Shown: positions 7,756-14,663 of the stretch, one piece after another
Layout: each line of letters opens with the position of its first letter
Numbering within the stretch: the stretch's first letter is position 1
NCBI GenBank assembly: GCA_910575445.1
Contig: CAJTFW010000009.1
Span: 64,428 to 128,427 of the forward strand
Direction: 5' to 3'
DNA from: Lachnospiraceae bacterium
GTDB taxonomy: Bacteria; Bacillota; Clostridia; Lachnospirales; Lachnospiraceae
Length of the DNA: 64,000 nucleotides
Translations under genes and position numbers: made by a program
Notes under the pieces: model-generated
The model's input: the letters and a program-made list of their open reading frames with translations, nothing else
What the model was told of the DNA's origin: nothing
Databases searched by the model: none

Positions 7756-7786
7756 TCCTACCACTTCTATAAATATAAAATTATTG
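7756..7786 (-). repeat. Shared 31-base 3' tail, copy 2
   Basis: Matches 7107-7137 at about 26 of 31 positions. Here the tail covers the CAA TAA end of the 7781-8143 gene and the following bases. Confidence 0.55.
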
Positions 7787-8143
7787 CCCACTTTTTTCCA
7801 AACTTTTTATTATTATATCTGAACAGTAAAATTCTATTTCATTTTCTTCATAATCACCGACCTCATACTTGCAATTATTTTCATATCCTCTCACGGTCAT
7901 ATCTTTAATATAAAATCCAGAAATTTTACCATTTCCATGAAAACGCCAAGAATTTACATCTACAAATTCTATGAAAATCTTATAATTATCTGGACTGGTC
8001 ATACCTAATATTAAATTTGTATGTTCCTCCCAAGAATTATTATCTAATGTTGTTTCCCATTTCAAAAAGATAATCTTATCAAACATATTGAAGTGGCTCA
8101 TTTGAAAATTCGGGAAAATAGATTTGATTTTATTCAAGTTCAC
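7781..8143 (-). CDS. Imm50-like immunity protein
   Basis: 120 residues, mostly beta by pattern. The segment IKDMTVRGYENNCKYEVGDY followed by EENEIEFYCSDIIIKSLE resembles the C-terminal half of the Imm50 immunity family, in which a D-Y-E-N then F-Y-C pattern recurs. Such proteins protect a cell against the toxin domain of a contact-dependent or secreted polymorphic toxin. No toxin gene is adjacent, so this is an orphan immunity gene, consistent with defence against neighbours' toxins. It has its own promoter in the terminator-promoter module just upstream. The family call is from memory and moderate. Confidence 0.55.
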   Translation of the reverse strand: MNLNKIKSIFPNFQMSHFNMFDKIIFLKWETTLDNNSWEEHTNLILGMTSPDNYKIFIEFVDVNSWRFHGNGKISGFYIKDMTVRGYENNCKYEVGDYEENEIEFYCSDIIIKSLEKSGQ

Positions 8144-8167
8144 CTATACCCCACCTTTGCAACTTTA

Positions 8168-8375
<208 letters not shown>

Positions 8376-8561
8376 GTTTTCTTATTGCCATAAATCTTGA
8401 AAAAGCTGTCTGAAAAACGGCAGCTTTTTTCAAGTATCCGGGCAGTCACAGGGTACTTATTCTATATACGGGTTCTGTTCGCAATCCGTAAAACAGTTCA
8501 AATCGCAACTGACAAAACGGCAGAATCATGCTATAATTTGAGAAAGAGAGGTATGCTATTT

Positions 8562-9242
8562 ATGGCAAACAAAACGAACACTATTCAGGAACTGAACCTT
8601 ACAGACAGTTTTTTATTTGGGAAAGTAATGCGCGACACGGAAATATGCCGCATGGTACTGGAAAAAATATTAAATGTTCCCATTAAAAAGGCAGAGATCC
8701 CTGTTACCAAAAAAATCACTGACATTACACCTGACAGCGGGGACATCCGCTTAGATGCCTGCATCAATGATGAGCAGGATACCATATACTCTGTTGAGAT
8801 GCTGTGCTGCAAAGATAAGGAGCTTCTCAGAAAAGCAAGGTATTATTTCCAGTGCAATATCGACTCAGATATAATTTACACCAGAGAAACATGCACAAAG
8901 CTGAAGAAATCGTACATCATCTTTATCTGCACCTTTGATCCATTTTCCGACGGACGCCACATCTACACCTTTGAGAACCGGTGTCTGGAAGATTTGTCGC
9001 TGACGCTCGGTGATGAAACCACTGAGATATTTTTAAGCACCAAAGGCGAAAAGGATGATGTGGACGACGAAATGAAGGAATTTCTGGCTTATATCGAAAA
9101 CAGCACAGATGACTATGTGCAACAGGCATCCAACCCGCTGGTCAAAGCAATTCATAAAAAAGTAACTGAAGTAAAGCTGGACCAGGATGTAGAACTCCAG
9201 TATATGACTTTATTACAGAGGAACGAGCAGGGAGGAATATAA
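8562..9242 (+). CDS. Rpn/PD-(D/E)XK nuclease family transposase
   Basis: About 226 residues. The nuclease core is visible as IRLDACINDEQDTIYSVEM (Asp and Glu of the PD-(D/E)XK fold) followed by KARYYFQCNIDSD; a conserved KKSYIIFICTFDPF, YTFENRCLED and YMTLLQRNEQ follow, as in the widespread Rpn-like family. The usual Gln after the Glu-Met (EMQ) is replaced by leucine-cysteine, so activity is uncertain. The ATG at 8562 is chosen over upstream frames because AGAGAGG precedes it and a CTGACA-17-TATAAT promoter (TATAAT at 8532-8537) lies upstream. Rpn proteins promote RecA-independent recombination or act as DNases. A second, frameshifted Rpn-like gene follows directly. Confidence 0.8.
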   Translation: MANKTNTIQELNLTDSFLFGKVMRDTEICRMVLEKILNVPIKKAEIPVTKKITDITPDSGDIRLDACINDEQDTIYSVEMLCCKDKELLRKARYYFQCNIDSDIIYTRETCTKLKKSYIIFICTFDPFSDGRHIYTFENRCLEDLSLTLGDETTEIFLSTKGEKDDVDDEMKEFLAYIENSTDDYVQQASNPLVKAIHKKVTEVKLDQDVELQYMTLLQRNEQGGI

Positions 9243-10085
9243 TGTCAGAAGGAATATATTTTATTTAAGATCCTCGGCCAGACTTATAAAGAAAAAAGTT
9301 TTGCGGCATATGGCATTGACCTGCCGCCGATCAGGGAACTGCTTCCCACAGACCTGCCGAAGATTGCTGCAAATGAAAAAAGCATTGACAACCTGTTTCT
9401 GCTGGAAGACGGAACTTATGCGATTGTAGATTACGAATCGGTATACAAAAAGGCGAATAAAATAAAATATCTGAATTATATTACGCGGGTAATGGAAAAA
9501 TACTTTAAGGAAGATGAAACCTTTAACCTGCGCCTGATCGTTATCTACACCAGCGATGTACAAAGCGCGGATCCAACGCTTGAAACGGACTGTTTTACCC
9601 TGCGTACCGAGCAGGCTTTCCTGTCCCATATAGACGGCGAGGCAGCCTTCTGTGAAATTCAGGGCAAACTCAAGTCCGGCATCCCTCTGGCAAATGATGA
9701 CCTGATGCGGCTGGTGATCCTGCCGCTTACAGTTCCTGGTACGGAAGGGAAACAGAGTATGCTGGAGAGGATCGTTGAACTGGCTGAACAGATCCCGGAC
9801 GAAGGGCAGCGGATTTTTACCCTGTCCGGCGTGATAGTTGCAAGTGACAAATTTATAAGCAGGGATTACATGGATCAAATAAGGAGGCGCATCAACATGA
9901 CACAGTTAGGACAGCTTTATGAGAAGGAAAAAATTGAATATGCTAACCAGAAGGTAAGGGAAAATGCTAAAGAAATTGCAAAGTCTTTACTGGAAGACGG
10001 CACGGAAATCGTAAAAATTATGAAAGCCACCGGGCTTACAGAGGAGGAACTTCTTAATCTTCAAAATGAATTTTTAACGGTATAA
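9242..10085 (+). pseudogene. Second Rpn-like gene, frameshifted near its start
   Basis: An ATG at 9242 overlaps the previous stop (TAATG) behind GGGAGGAATATA and reads eight codons before a TAA. The neighbouring frame then continues FKILGQTYKEKSFAAYGIDL to the stop at 10085 without interruption (about 275 codons). It contains NLFLLEDGTYAIVDYES, and ends TGLTEEELLNLQNEF as in Rpn-associated proteins. A one-base change in TTTTATTTAAG explains the break. Translation might restart at ATG 9492 and give a 197-residue protein. The D-Y-E pair in TYAIVDYES suggests a PD-(D/E)XK-like core. Terminator at 10105-10130. Confidence 0.65.
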
Positions 10086-10104
10086 AAAGTATATGCAATG
10101 ATTT

Positions 10105-10130
10105 AGGACCGGTTCCCACCGGTCCTTTTA
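10105..10130 (+). terminator. Terminator of the Rpn gene pair
   Basis: Perfect stem AGGACCGGT/ACCGGTCCT with a TCCC loop (last T shared with the tail), followed by TTTTA. Confidence 0.8.
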
Positions 10131-10133
10131 TGG

Positions 10134-10259
10134 TGTTAGAATATAAATAGTACAAGTTAAAAGTGGAAAATTCTATAAAATAACTTACAATAGAGTATAG
10201 AAAGGATGGAGATTTTTCATGAGTAAACAATACGATAAACAATTTAAAGAGGATGTGAT
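10134..10259 (+). mobile_element. IS3-family insertion sequence remnant, left end only
   Basis: The stretch holds an IS-like end (TGTTAGAATATAAATAGTAC) and the first 14 codons of an IS3-type OrfA (MSKQYDKQFKEDVI) behind AAAGGATGGAG. The frame is then cut and joined directly to integrase sequence. Only the left edge of the IS is left. Confidence 0.55.
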
Positions 10260-10934
10260 TTCTGGACGCTGGAGGAATTTCAGAAGGTAATCTCCCTGCT
10301 CTACAAGGGCGATTATTATGAGCATTACCTCTTTATTTCCTTCTGGGTGCTGTTTATGACCGGGATGCGGATTGGTGAGGCTGCGGCGCTGCTGTAGTCG
10401 GATATTGATTTTGATATAGGTCTGTTGAGCATAACCAAGACCATGTATTATAAGTCAATGGACGATTTCAAACCCGTGGAACCGAAAACGCAGGCGAGCG
10501 TCCGCACCATTTACGTTGACGCTGATACCATAAGGGAACTAAAGGCATGGCAGGAAGTCCAGAAGAAAGTGTTGAAAAACTGCGGCTATGTTTTAAGCTA
10601 CAACGGCATACCCACAAGCAAGCATACCCTTCCACGGGCATTGGAAAAACTTGCGGAACTGGCCGACGTACACCGCATCAAAATCCATGCGCTGAGGCAT
10701 TCCCATGCCTCCCTGCTCATCAGCATGGGCGAGAATCCCCTGTTGATCAAAGAGCGTCTGGGGCATGAAAAAATACAGACAACCCTTGGAACCTATGGTC
10801 ATCTATATCCCAACACCAATCTTGAAGTTGCCAACAAGCTGACCGGGGTGCTTCAGTATACGCCTGCCATCCAGAACGTTGCAGACTATACGAGCAACCA
10901 GCATACCGCAACTTACCACAAGGAAGTGAAATAA
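10260..10934 (+). pseudogene. Tyrosine integrase C-terminal fragment with a stop (island W)
   Basis: In one frame the sequence reads FWTLEEFQKVISLLYKGDYY through FMTGMRIGEAAALL, a TAG (10395-10397, probably once Trp) and SDIDFDIGLLSITKT, to the end at 10934. This is the catalytic domain of a phage-type integrase: Arg in TGMRIGE, His-x-x-Arg in HALRHSHASLL, His/Gly in LGHEKIQTT and the nucleophile Tyr in TLGTYGHLYP. The arm-binding N-terminal domain is lost to the IS3 remnant. Its 3' end lies 82 bases from an ACTCGAACTC core, the usual place for an integrase beside its own att site. Confidence 0.85.
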
Positions 10935-11015
10935 AAAATGCAATCGTAATGCAATAAAAAGAGGAAAAAAGCCGCAAAGCCTTCATTTTACTGGCTCCGC
11001 GGCTCACCTCCGACT

Positions 11016-11025
11016 ACTCGAACTC
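11016..11025. other. att core 1 (W/X junction)
   Basis: ACTCGAACTC, the same ten bases as the last codons and stop of guaA at 44090-44099. On its left lie paired arm-type repeats ATGCAAT at 11-base spacing (10938-10955); on its right lies a flank shared with 32821. Confidence 0.75.
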
Positions 11026-11150
11026 CTCGGCGGATAGCTTGAACTGACTGTTTTTCCCTCATTTTTCAAACATATATTATCCATATTCTTTAAAAAATTC
11101 TCTCGTTTTTATGACTGTCAAAATTTTTAGAGCCAAAATAGAGCCAGTCA
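11016..11150. repeat. Island left-end repeat (copy in X)
   Basis: About 135 bases beginning with the core and CTCGGCGGATAGC, ending with paired TAGAGCC arm sites 11 bases apart (11132-11149). It is about 85-90 percent identical to 32821-32955, the left end of island Z. Confidence 0.8.
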
Positions 11151-11182
11151 AATCCGCTATTTTCTCCTTGTCTGCCCTATCT

Positions 11183-11202
11183 ACATGGCGCTAGCGCCAT
11201 GT
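11183..11202. repeat. 20-base perfect palindrome, copy 2
   Basis: ACATGGCGCTAGCGCCATGT, extended to 22 bases by flanking T and A. It sits 22 bases past the type III toxin stop on the minus strand. No T-run follows, so it is not a simple terminator. It may be a stabilising 3' hairpin or a protein site; copies at 6605 and 35741. Confidence 0.75.
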
Positions 11203-11223
11203 AATTACACCAACAAAGAAAAT

Positions 11224-11655
11224 CTATTTGCGCTCCCTCAGCTTCTCTAATATCGCCATAATGTCCGGCTGCGTTGGAATGAACTTTATGCCATGCTTCA
11301 ACATACCCATGACTTTTTTCGCTTTCTTCTCAATCTCTCTAGCGGCATGCTCACTCGTCAGCATCAAATGATTTCCGGCAATTGTGTATTCCCGTTCTAT
11401 GTATTCTTCCATTATCGGAAACATATCCTGTATCAGAAACGCACTCTCTCGGCTGTCATCCAGTTTAACGATATGGAGAATGTCGCAAGGTTTCCCGGCT
11501 TTTTCTTTTTTCTCCATAATCTTCCTGTATTTCTCAATACGGCTGGATAACGGTATCATCCAATATATACCCGTATTCGTATCTTCAAAACAGTAATAAT
11601 GCGGTCTGTTTCCTGCCTTATTTCCTTTAAGATACGGGTCTGACATTTTCTTCAT
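11224..11655 (-). CDS. Type III toxin, CptIN/ToxN-like endoribonuclease
   Basis: 143 residues. Family hallmarks are DPYLKGNKAGNRPHYYCF, IYWMIPLSSRIEKY (the PLSS turn of ToxN/AbiQ/CptN folds), CDILHIVKLDD, SAFLIQDMFP and REYTIAGNHLMLTSE. Such toxins cut RNA and are held inactive by binding their own pseudoknotted RNA repeats, which are encoded immediately upstream. ATG at 11655 is chosen because AATGAGGACAGG precedes it; the longer frame runs through the RNA repeats and terminator. As I recall the family, about 15-20 residues usually precede DPYL; here only MKKMS does, so the first strand may be missing. Confident on family, less on activity. Confidence 0.85.
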   Translation of the reverse strand: MKKMSDPYLKGNKAGNRPHYYCFEDTNTGIYWMIPLSSRIEKYRKIMEKKEKAGKPCDILHIVKLDDSRESAFLIQDMFPIMEEYIEREYTIAGNHLMLTSEHAAREIEKKAKKVMGMLKHGIKFIPTQPDIMAILEKLRERK

Positions 11656-11672
11656 TTGCCTGTCCTCATTAC

Positions 11673-11703
11673 GGAAAAGTCCCTCGCCTTGCGGCGAAGG
11701 ACT
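11673..11703 (-). terminator. Attenuating terminator between antitoxin RNA and toxin
   Basis: On the minus strand AGTCCTTCGCC and GGCGAGGGACT form an 11-pair stem (one G-U) with a GCAA tetraloop, followed by TTTTCC. Type III systems place such a terminator here so that RNA antitoxin is made in excess of toxin mRNA. Confidence 0.85.
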
Positions 11704-11806
11704 ATACTTTCGACCCAACCATTTATATACCGCATATCGGTCAGCGGTAAACTTTCAACCCGACCATTTATATACCACATATCGGTCAGTGGTAAACTTT
11801 CTTTGT
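11704..11806 (-). ncRNA. Type III antitoxin RNA with two 45-base repeats
   Basis: Two direct repeats, 11751-11795 and 11706-11750, plus a six-base start of a third (11796-11801). Within each repeat ACCGC/GCGGT in one copy becomes ACCAC/GTGGT in the other, a compensating change that keeps the stem. The loop GACC can pair with GGTC (or GGTT) downstream, giving an H-type pseudoknot. Repeat number is low; family members usually have two or more. Only the promoter upstream and the terminator downstream bound it. Confidence 0.85.
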
Positions 11807-11812
11807 ACCTAC

Positions 11813-11841
11813 ATTCTAGCAAGTGCAAAGAGGAAAGTCAA
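11813..11841 (-). promoter_or_regulatory. Promoter of the type III toxin-antitoxin operon
   Basis: On the minus strand TTGACT (11841-11836), a 17-base spacer and TAGAAT (11818-11813) lie just before the first RNA repeat. Confidence 0.75.
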
Positions 11842-11892
11842 TAGGGCTTTCCATGAAAATTTTATGGAATATCCGCTCGAATTATTCCTGTT

Positions 11893-12993
11893 TTACGAGT
11901 AATCAAGCAAATTTATAATAATTACTCTCAAATTAGCAATATCATCATTGGATTCTATATCATCCAACTCAAACACTTCTTTTATCATCCTTTTTTTGTC
12001 ATAATATACATAGATTTTATCTGTGTCAATCACTAATACATTATCTTTATAAATATTGTCCGTCACTACCTTATCTGCTGTTAAATACAACTGTTTTAAA
12101 TTGCAATATGACATCAACTGAGAATTTATGTCCTTTTCTGCTGAAACAGATAACTTGATTTCCACAGGCAAATATTTACCGTTCATTTTTATTACATTAT
12201 CTACAAATGTTTTGCTTCTATTCTCCTTTTTGCAACCACATTCTTTAAAAAAGGCTTTTGTATCTCCCAAAACTTTCAAAAATCTATCCACGTAAAACGC
12301 TCTAAACTGTGCTTCAAGGAAAAAATCTCTCCTATGGCAATTTACTATTTTCAGCCAATTATCATCATTTAGCTTATATAATGGCATCGGTTCTGCAACC
12401 GAATCTATAAAATATTTCTCCACAATAATGTTTTTATTTAAAATCAATTTTTTAATAAAGTCAAATTTTTCGCCAAAAACCGGTGTTATACTGCTCTGTC
12501 TTGAAACTTCTAATTCAATACTAAATTCTGATATATCGACTAGATTTTCCAATAGAAAAATATCATCAATTGGCGCATATATATTACTTCTCCAATGCAA
12601 ATTCTCATTATCCATTTTTTCATAGGCAGGATTACCAGATATTTTTCCTATTGCAAATATTTTTCCACCATATATTTCATGAATCTTTTTTGCTCTTATC
12701 AGAGCATTCATGATTGTCCAAAAAGCACTATTAGAATACCGTTCTCTGCTACTTAAAAGCTCATTCTTTAATTTACTAATTTTACTATTTGCATATTTTG
12801 CGTGCATAAAAAAGACAATATCGCCTTTCTTACACCACTTAGGTGCTGTCCATGCGGTTTCTCTATCCTCATACTCGCCATCATCACCACCCCTTATAAT
12901 TGCTTCCATATTAAAAAAATGTGCATAATTATAAACTTCATCTAATGAATTTGGGAAAGAGATATTTGATATATACGCTTGAACATAATTCAT
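11893..12993 (-). CDS. Predicted two-domain nuclease (PUA/EVE-like N-terminus, PD-(D/E)XK-like C-terminus)
   Basis: 366 residues; no family recognised with certainty. The N-terminal 120 residues include WTAPKWCKKGDIVFFMHAK, which resembles the K-G-D-x-V-F-F turn of EVE/PUA-like domains that read modified bases. The C-terminal third has FVDNVIKMNGKYLPVEIKLS, an Asp followed by Glu-x-Lys across two strands as in PD-(D/E)XK nucleases, then SQLMSYCNLKQLYL and VLVIDTDKIYVYY strands. This layout would fit a modification-dependent restriction enzyme, but that is inference. It shares island X with the type III toxin-antitoxin module. AT-rich codons differ from the transposon genes to its right. Start at ATG 12993 follows AGAGAGGTAATTTGTT. 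Confidence 0.5.
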   Translation of the reverse strand: MNYVQAYISNISFPNSLDEVYNYAHFFNMEAIIRGGDDGEYEDRETAWTAPKWCKKGDIVFFMHAKYANSKISKLKNELLSSRERYSNSAFWTIMNALIRAKKIHEIYGGKIFAIGKISGNPAYEKMDNENLHWRSNIYAPIDDIFLLENLVDISEFSIELEVSRQSSITPVFGEKFDFIKKLILNKNIIVEKYFIDSVAEPMPLYKLNDDNWLKIVNCHRRDFFLEAQFRAFYVDRFLKVLGDTKAFFKECGCKKENRSKTFVDNVIKMNGKYLPVEIKLSVSAEKDINSQLMSYCNLKQLYLTADKVVTDNIYKDNVLVIDTDKIYVYYDKKRMIKEVFELDDIESNDDIANLRVIIINLLDYS

Positions 12994-13161
12994 AACAAAT
13001 TACCTCTCTATTCATAACGCTAAATATATCCTTTATAACAAGGTCAATCACAACAATGGCGCAAATTATAATCATTTTTCTGTTTATAAAGTAACTAATT
13101 TTGCTATTTTTGCCGCCACATCCTCCAATGATTCCTCAATCGTACTTAAACCAGTTTTTCA

Positions 13162-13291
13162 TATGCCATTGATGTAATTATTTAGTGCGTGATGTGAAAA
13201 ATGTTGCTAAATCGTTGCCAGTACCTAAACAAATTTGCTTGCAACCCTCATAAATACTGGGTTTTTAAAGCCCATTTCATCACTCGAACTC
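13162..13291. repeat. Island right-end repeat (copy in X)
   Basis: 130 bases from TATGCCATTGATGTAATT to the ACTCGAACTC core, with about 90 percent identity and equal length to 32701-32830. It includes paired GTTGC arm-type sites 11 bases apart (13203-13220). Confidence 0.85.
13282..13291. other. att core 2 (X/Y junction)
   Basis: ACTCGAACTC; left flank shared with 32701-32830, right flank unique (CTTCCCGAAG, then an inverted repeat around TATCAGCA/TGCTGATA) with arm-like TAGTAGCAAATTAGTTGC at 13397-13414. Confidence 0.75.
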
Positions 13292-13543
13292 TTCCCGAAG
13301 TTTTTATCAGCAACTCTCAAATGCTGATATTTCCTACATTTCGGGCACGTCTTTTTCGTAAAATCTGGCTCTTTTCGCACCGTTTCAAAAATTTTTAGTA
13401 GCAAATTAGTTGCAGTATCTGCACCGATAATTTTCCATCGGCTTGATATAATCTACTTTTTTATTACTTACAACAAATAAATCCATGCGGCTGTCAGGCA
13501 TCTATATACCTACCGCCACAGTCAAATCGAAAGGAGCAATACC

Positions 13544-13915
13544 ATGAGCAACAAACATAAAAATCCAACAATCAGCTTCAGAATCACCGATGCCGAACGA
13601 AAACAAATCGAAGCTCGCATTCTTGCCAGTGGAATGATGAAAAAAGATTACTTTGTCCGTTCCTGCATTTACAACCGCATCTGCGTTGTTGGCAAGAAAG
13701 AAACTATATATCCTCTAGCACAGACTGTCAATGCACTGTACCTGCAATTACTTAAAATGCAAAAAGAATTTACCGCAAACGATGTTACTCTTGATACGCT
13801 TCCTTCTTTGGAATCCATTAAGGAATTACAGACTGAATACACCAATATGCTGACAGCTATTATTGACCTGCTGGATGGTGCAAAGTATCTATGGGAAGGA
13901 GACCATCATGAATAA
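13544..13915 (+). CDS. Mobilization RHH protein (MobC-like)
   Basis: 123 residues with an N-terminal ribbon-helix-helix motif (PTISFRITDAERKQIEARIL) and the conserved MKKDYFVRSCIYNRICVVG block. It is clearly a paralogue of the island Z protein at 40326-40715, which has SKKDYFVRSCIYNRVCVVG. Such proteins bind oriT DNA to help the relaxase nick, or act as small regulators of mobility genes. GAAAGGAGCAATACC precedes the ATG. The next gene overlaps its stop, so the two are cotranscribed; a terminator follows at 14170. Confidence 0.75.
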   Translation: MSNKHKNPTISFRITDAERKQIEARILASGMMKKDYFVRSCIYNRICVVGKKETIYPLAQTVNALYLQLLKMQKEFTANDVTLDTLPSLESIKELQTEYTNMLTAIIDLLDGAKYLWEGDHHE

Positions 13916-14159
13916 CAATCTTACTTTTCAGTTTGGTATGTACGAACCTGCAACCGATTCCATCATTGTCAACAATGGTGAAAATTCCATTCTTGTTATC
14001 CGTTGTAAAGAATGTAATTCCTCTGTTATCTTCGATGAGCCCAGTGATGTAGTCTATCTGTGCCATTTAGCAGAAGAAACACCGCTTTTATATGCGAAGC
14101 TTGCATTGAAAGCAAATGGCTTGCAGGATTATGTAGATGCCATGAATGAATTTAATTAA
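13908..14159 (+). CDS. Hypothetical protein of a mobilizable element
   Basis: 83 residues, starting at an ATG inside the 3' end of the RHH gene (8-base overlap), which signals translational coupling. It has LVIRCKECNSSVIFDE, with a Cys-x-x-Cys pair, but a second pair is not evident, so a full zinc ribbon is doubtful. I do not recognise the family; it is the type of small gene that travels with mobilization proteins in Clostridia elements. No membrane segment or signal peptide is visible. Transcription ends at a strong terminator 11 bases beyond its stop. Confidence 0.55.
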   Translation: MNNNLTFQFGMYEPATDSIIVNNGENSILVIRCKECNSSVIFDEPSDVVYLCHLAEETPLLYAKLALKANGLQDYVDAMNEFN

Positions 14160-14169
14160 CAGCCTGTTT

Positions 14170-14210
14170 CCTATCTCCATCATTTTCTTATGATGGAGAT
14201 AGGCTTCTTA
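14170..14210 (+). terminator. Strong terminator after the mobilization pair
   Basis: Perfect 14-pair stem CCTATCTCCATCAT/ATGATGGAGATAGG with a TTTCTT loop, then CTTCTT. Confidence 0.75.
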
Positions 14211-14255
14211 AGCCATTCTTATGACATCCATTTGTAGTGTTCTCTTAAAAATATT

Positions 14256-14663
14256 TTATTTTTTATATATCTTATTTTTTGTTTTTCCTGTGCCTTTAAG
14301 GATATTCAGCTTTTCAGCCTTCAACAACAAACGGCTTGCCGTCTTTATTTCAACTTCCAGCAATTTTGCCGCAACAGCACTATTTATTTCTTTATTTGTT
14401 TCCAGATAAATCAAAATAATCTGCATTCTTGCTCTTTCCAATTCGGACATTGATTCGGACATTGATTCGGACATTGATTCGGACATTTTCTCGTTTCTTT
14501 CAAAACCGTCTCTTATGCGGATAATCGCATTCAAATATGTTCTTTCCTCATCCATATCAAACTCAGGCTCTGGTGAACCATTTTGTTTCAGTTCTCTTAA
14601 TATTTTAGGAATACCTGTTCCCTTTTTTTCAGATAAATCAATCTCCTTAAATAATTCTCCAAT
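14256..14663 (-). pseudogene. C-terminal fragment of an AlbA_2/ATP-binding HTH protein
   Basis: The frame opens after a TGA and reads GELFKEIDLSEKKGTGIPKI, then LRELKQNGSPEPEFDMDEER and a winged-helix end (VAAKLLEVEIKTASRLLLKA). This is the last third of the AlbA_2-type putative transcriptional regulator/ATPase family (KGTGIPKILRELKxNGSPEPEF is its usual motif). The rest is missing, replaced by the PAPS-reductase-like gene. A run of four 12-base repeats encodes Met-Ser-Glu-Ser units before the winged helix. The ATG at 14555 could express only the last 99 residues. Confidence 0.75.
14441..14488. repeat. 12-base tandem repeat, four copies
   Basis: ATTCGGACATTG repeated four times (last base of the fourth copy differs). 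In frame it encodes M-S-E-S on the minus strand, so copy-number changes keep the frame. Confidence 0.9.

Larger units (their letters stand above)
11016..13291. mobile_element. Island X: 2.3-kb integrase-less cargo island
   Basis: Bounded by two ACTCGAACTC cores with a Z-type left end and a Y-type right end. It encodes only a CptIN-like type III toxin-antitoxin module and a predicted nuclease. No integrase or mobility gene is present, so any movement would need an integrase in trans. Boundaries rest on repeats seen in the sequence; movement is inferred. Confidence 0.65.

Noticed and set aside
11704-11806. CRISPR array
   Set aside because: Only two contiguous 45-base repeats with no spacers, followed by a terminator and a ToxN/CptN-like gene; a type III antitoxin explains it.
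12994-13543. Coding region between the nuclease and the RHH gene
   Set aside because: The DNA is taken up by the island X right end, core 2 and the island Y left end; the 65-codon frame at 13201-13398 runs across the junction and has no ribosome site.
14441-14488. CRISPR-like or attC-like repeat
   Set aside because: The units are directly adjacent 12-mers with no spacers and lie inside a coding frame.
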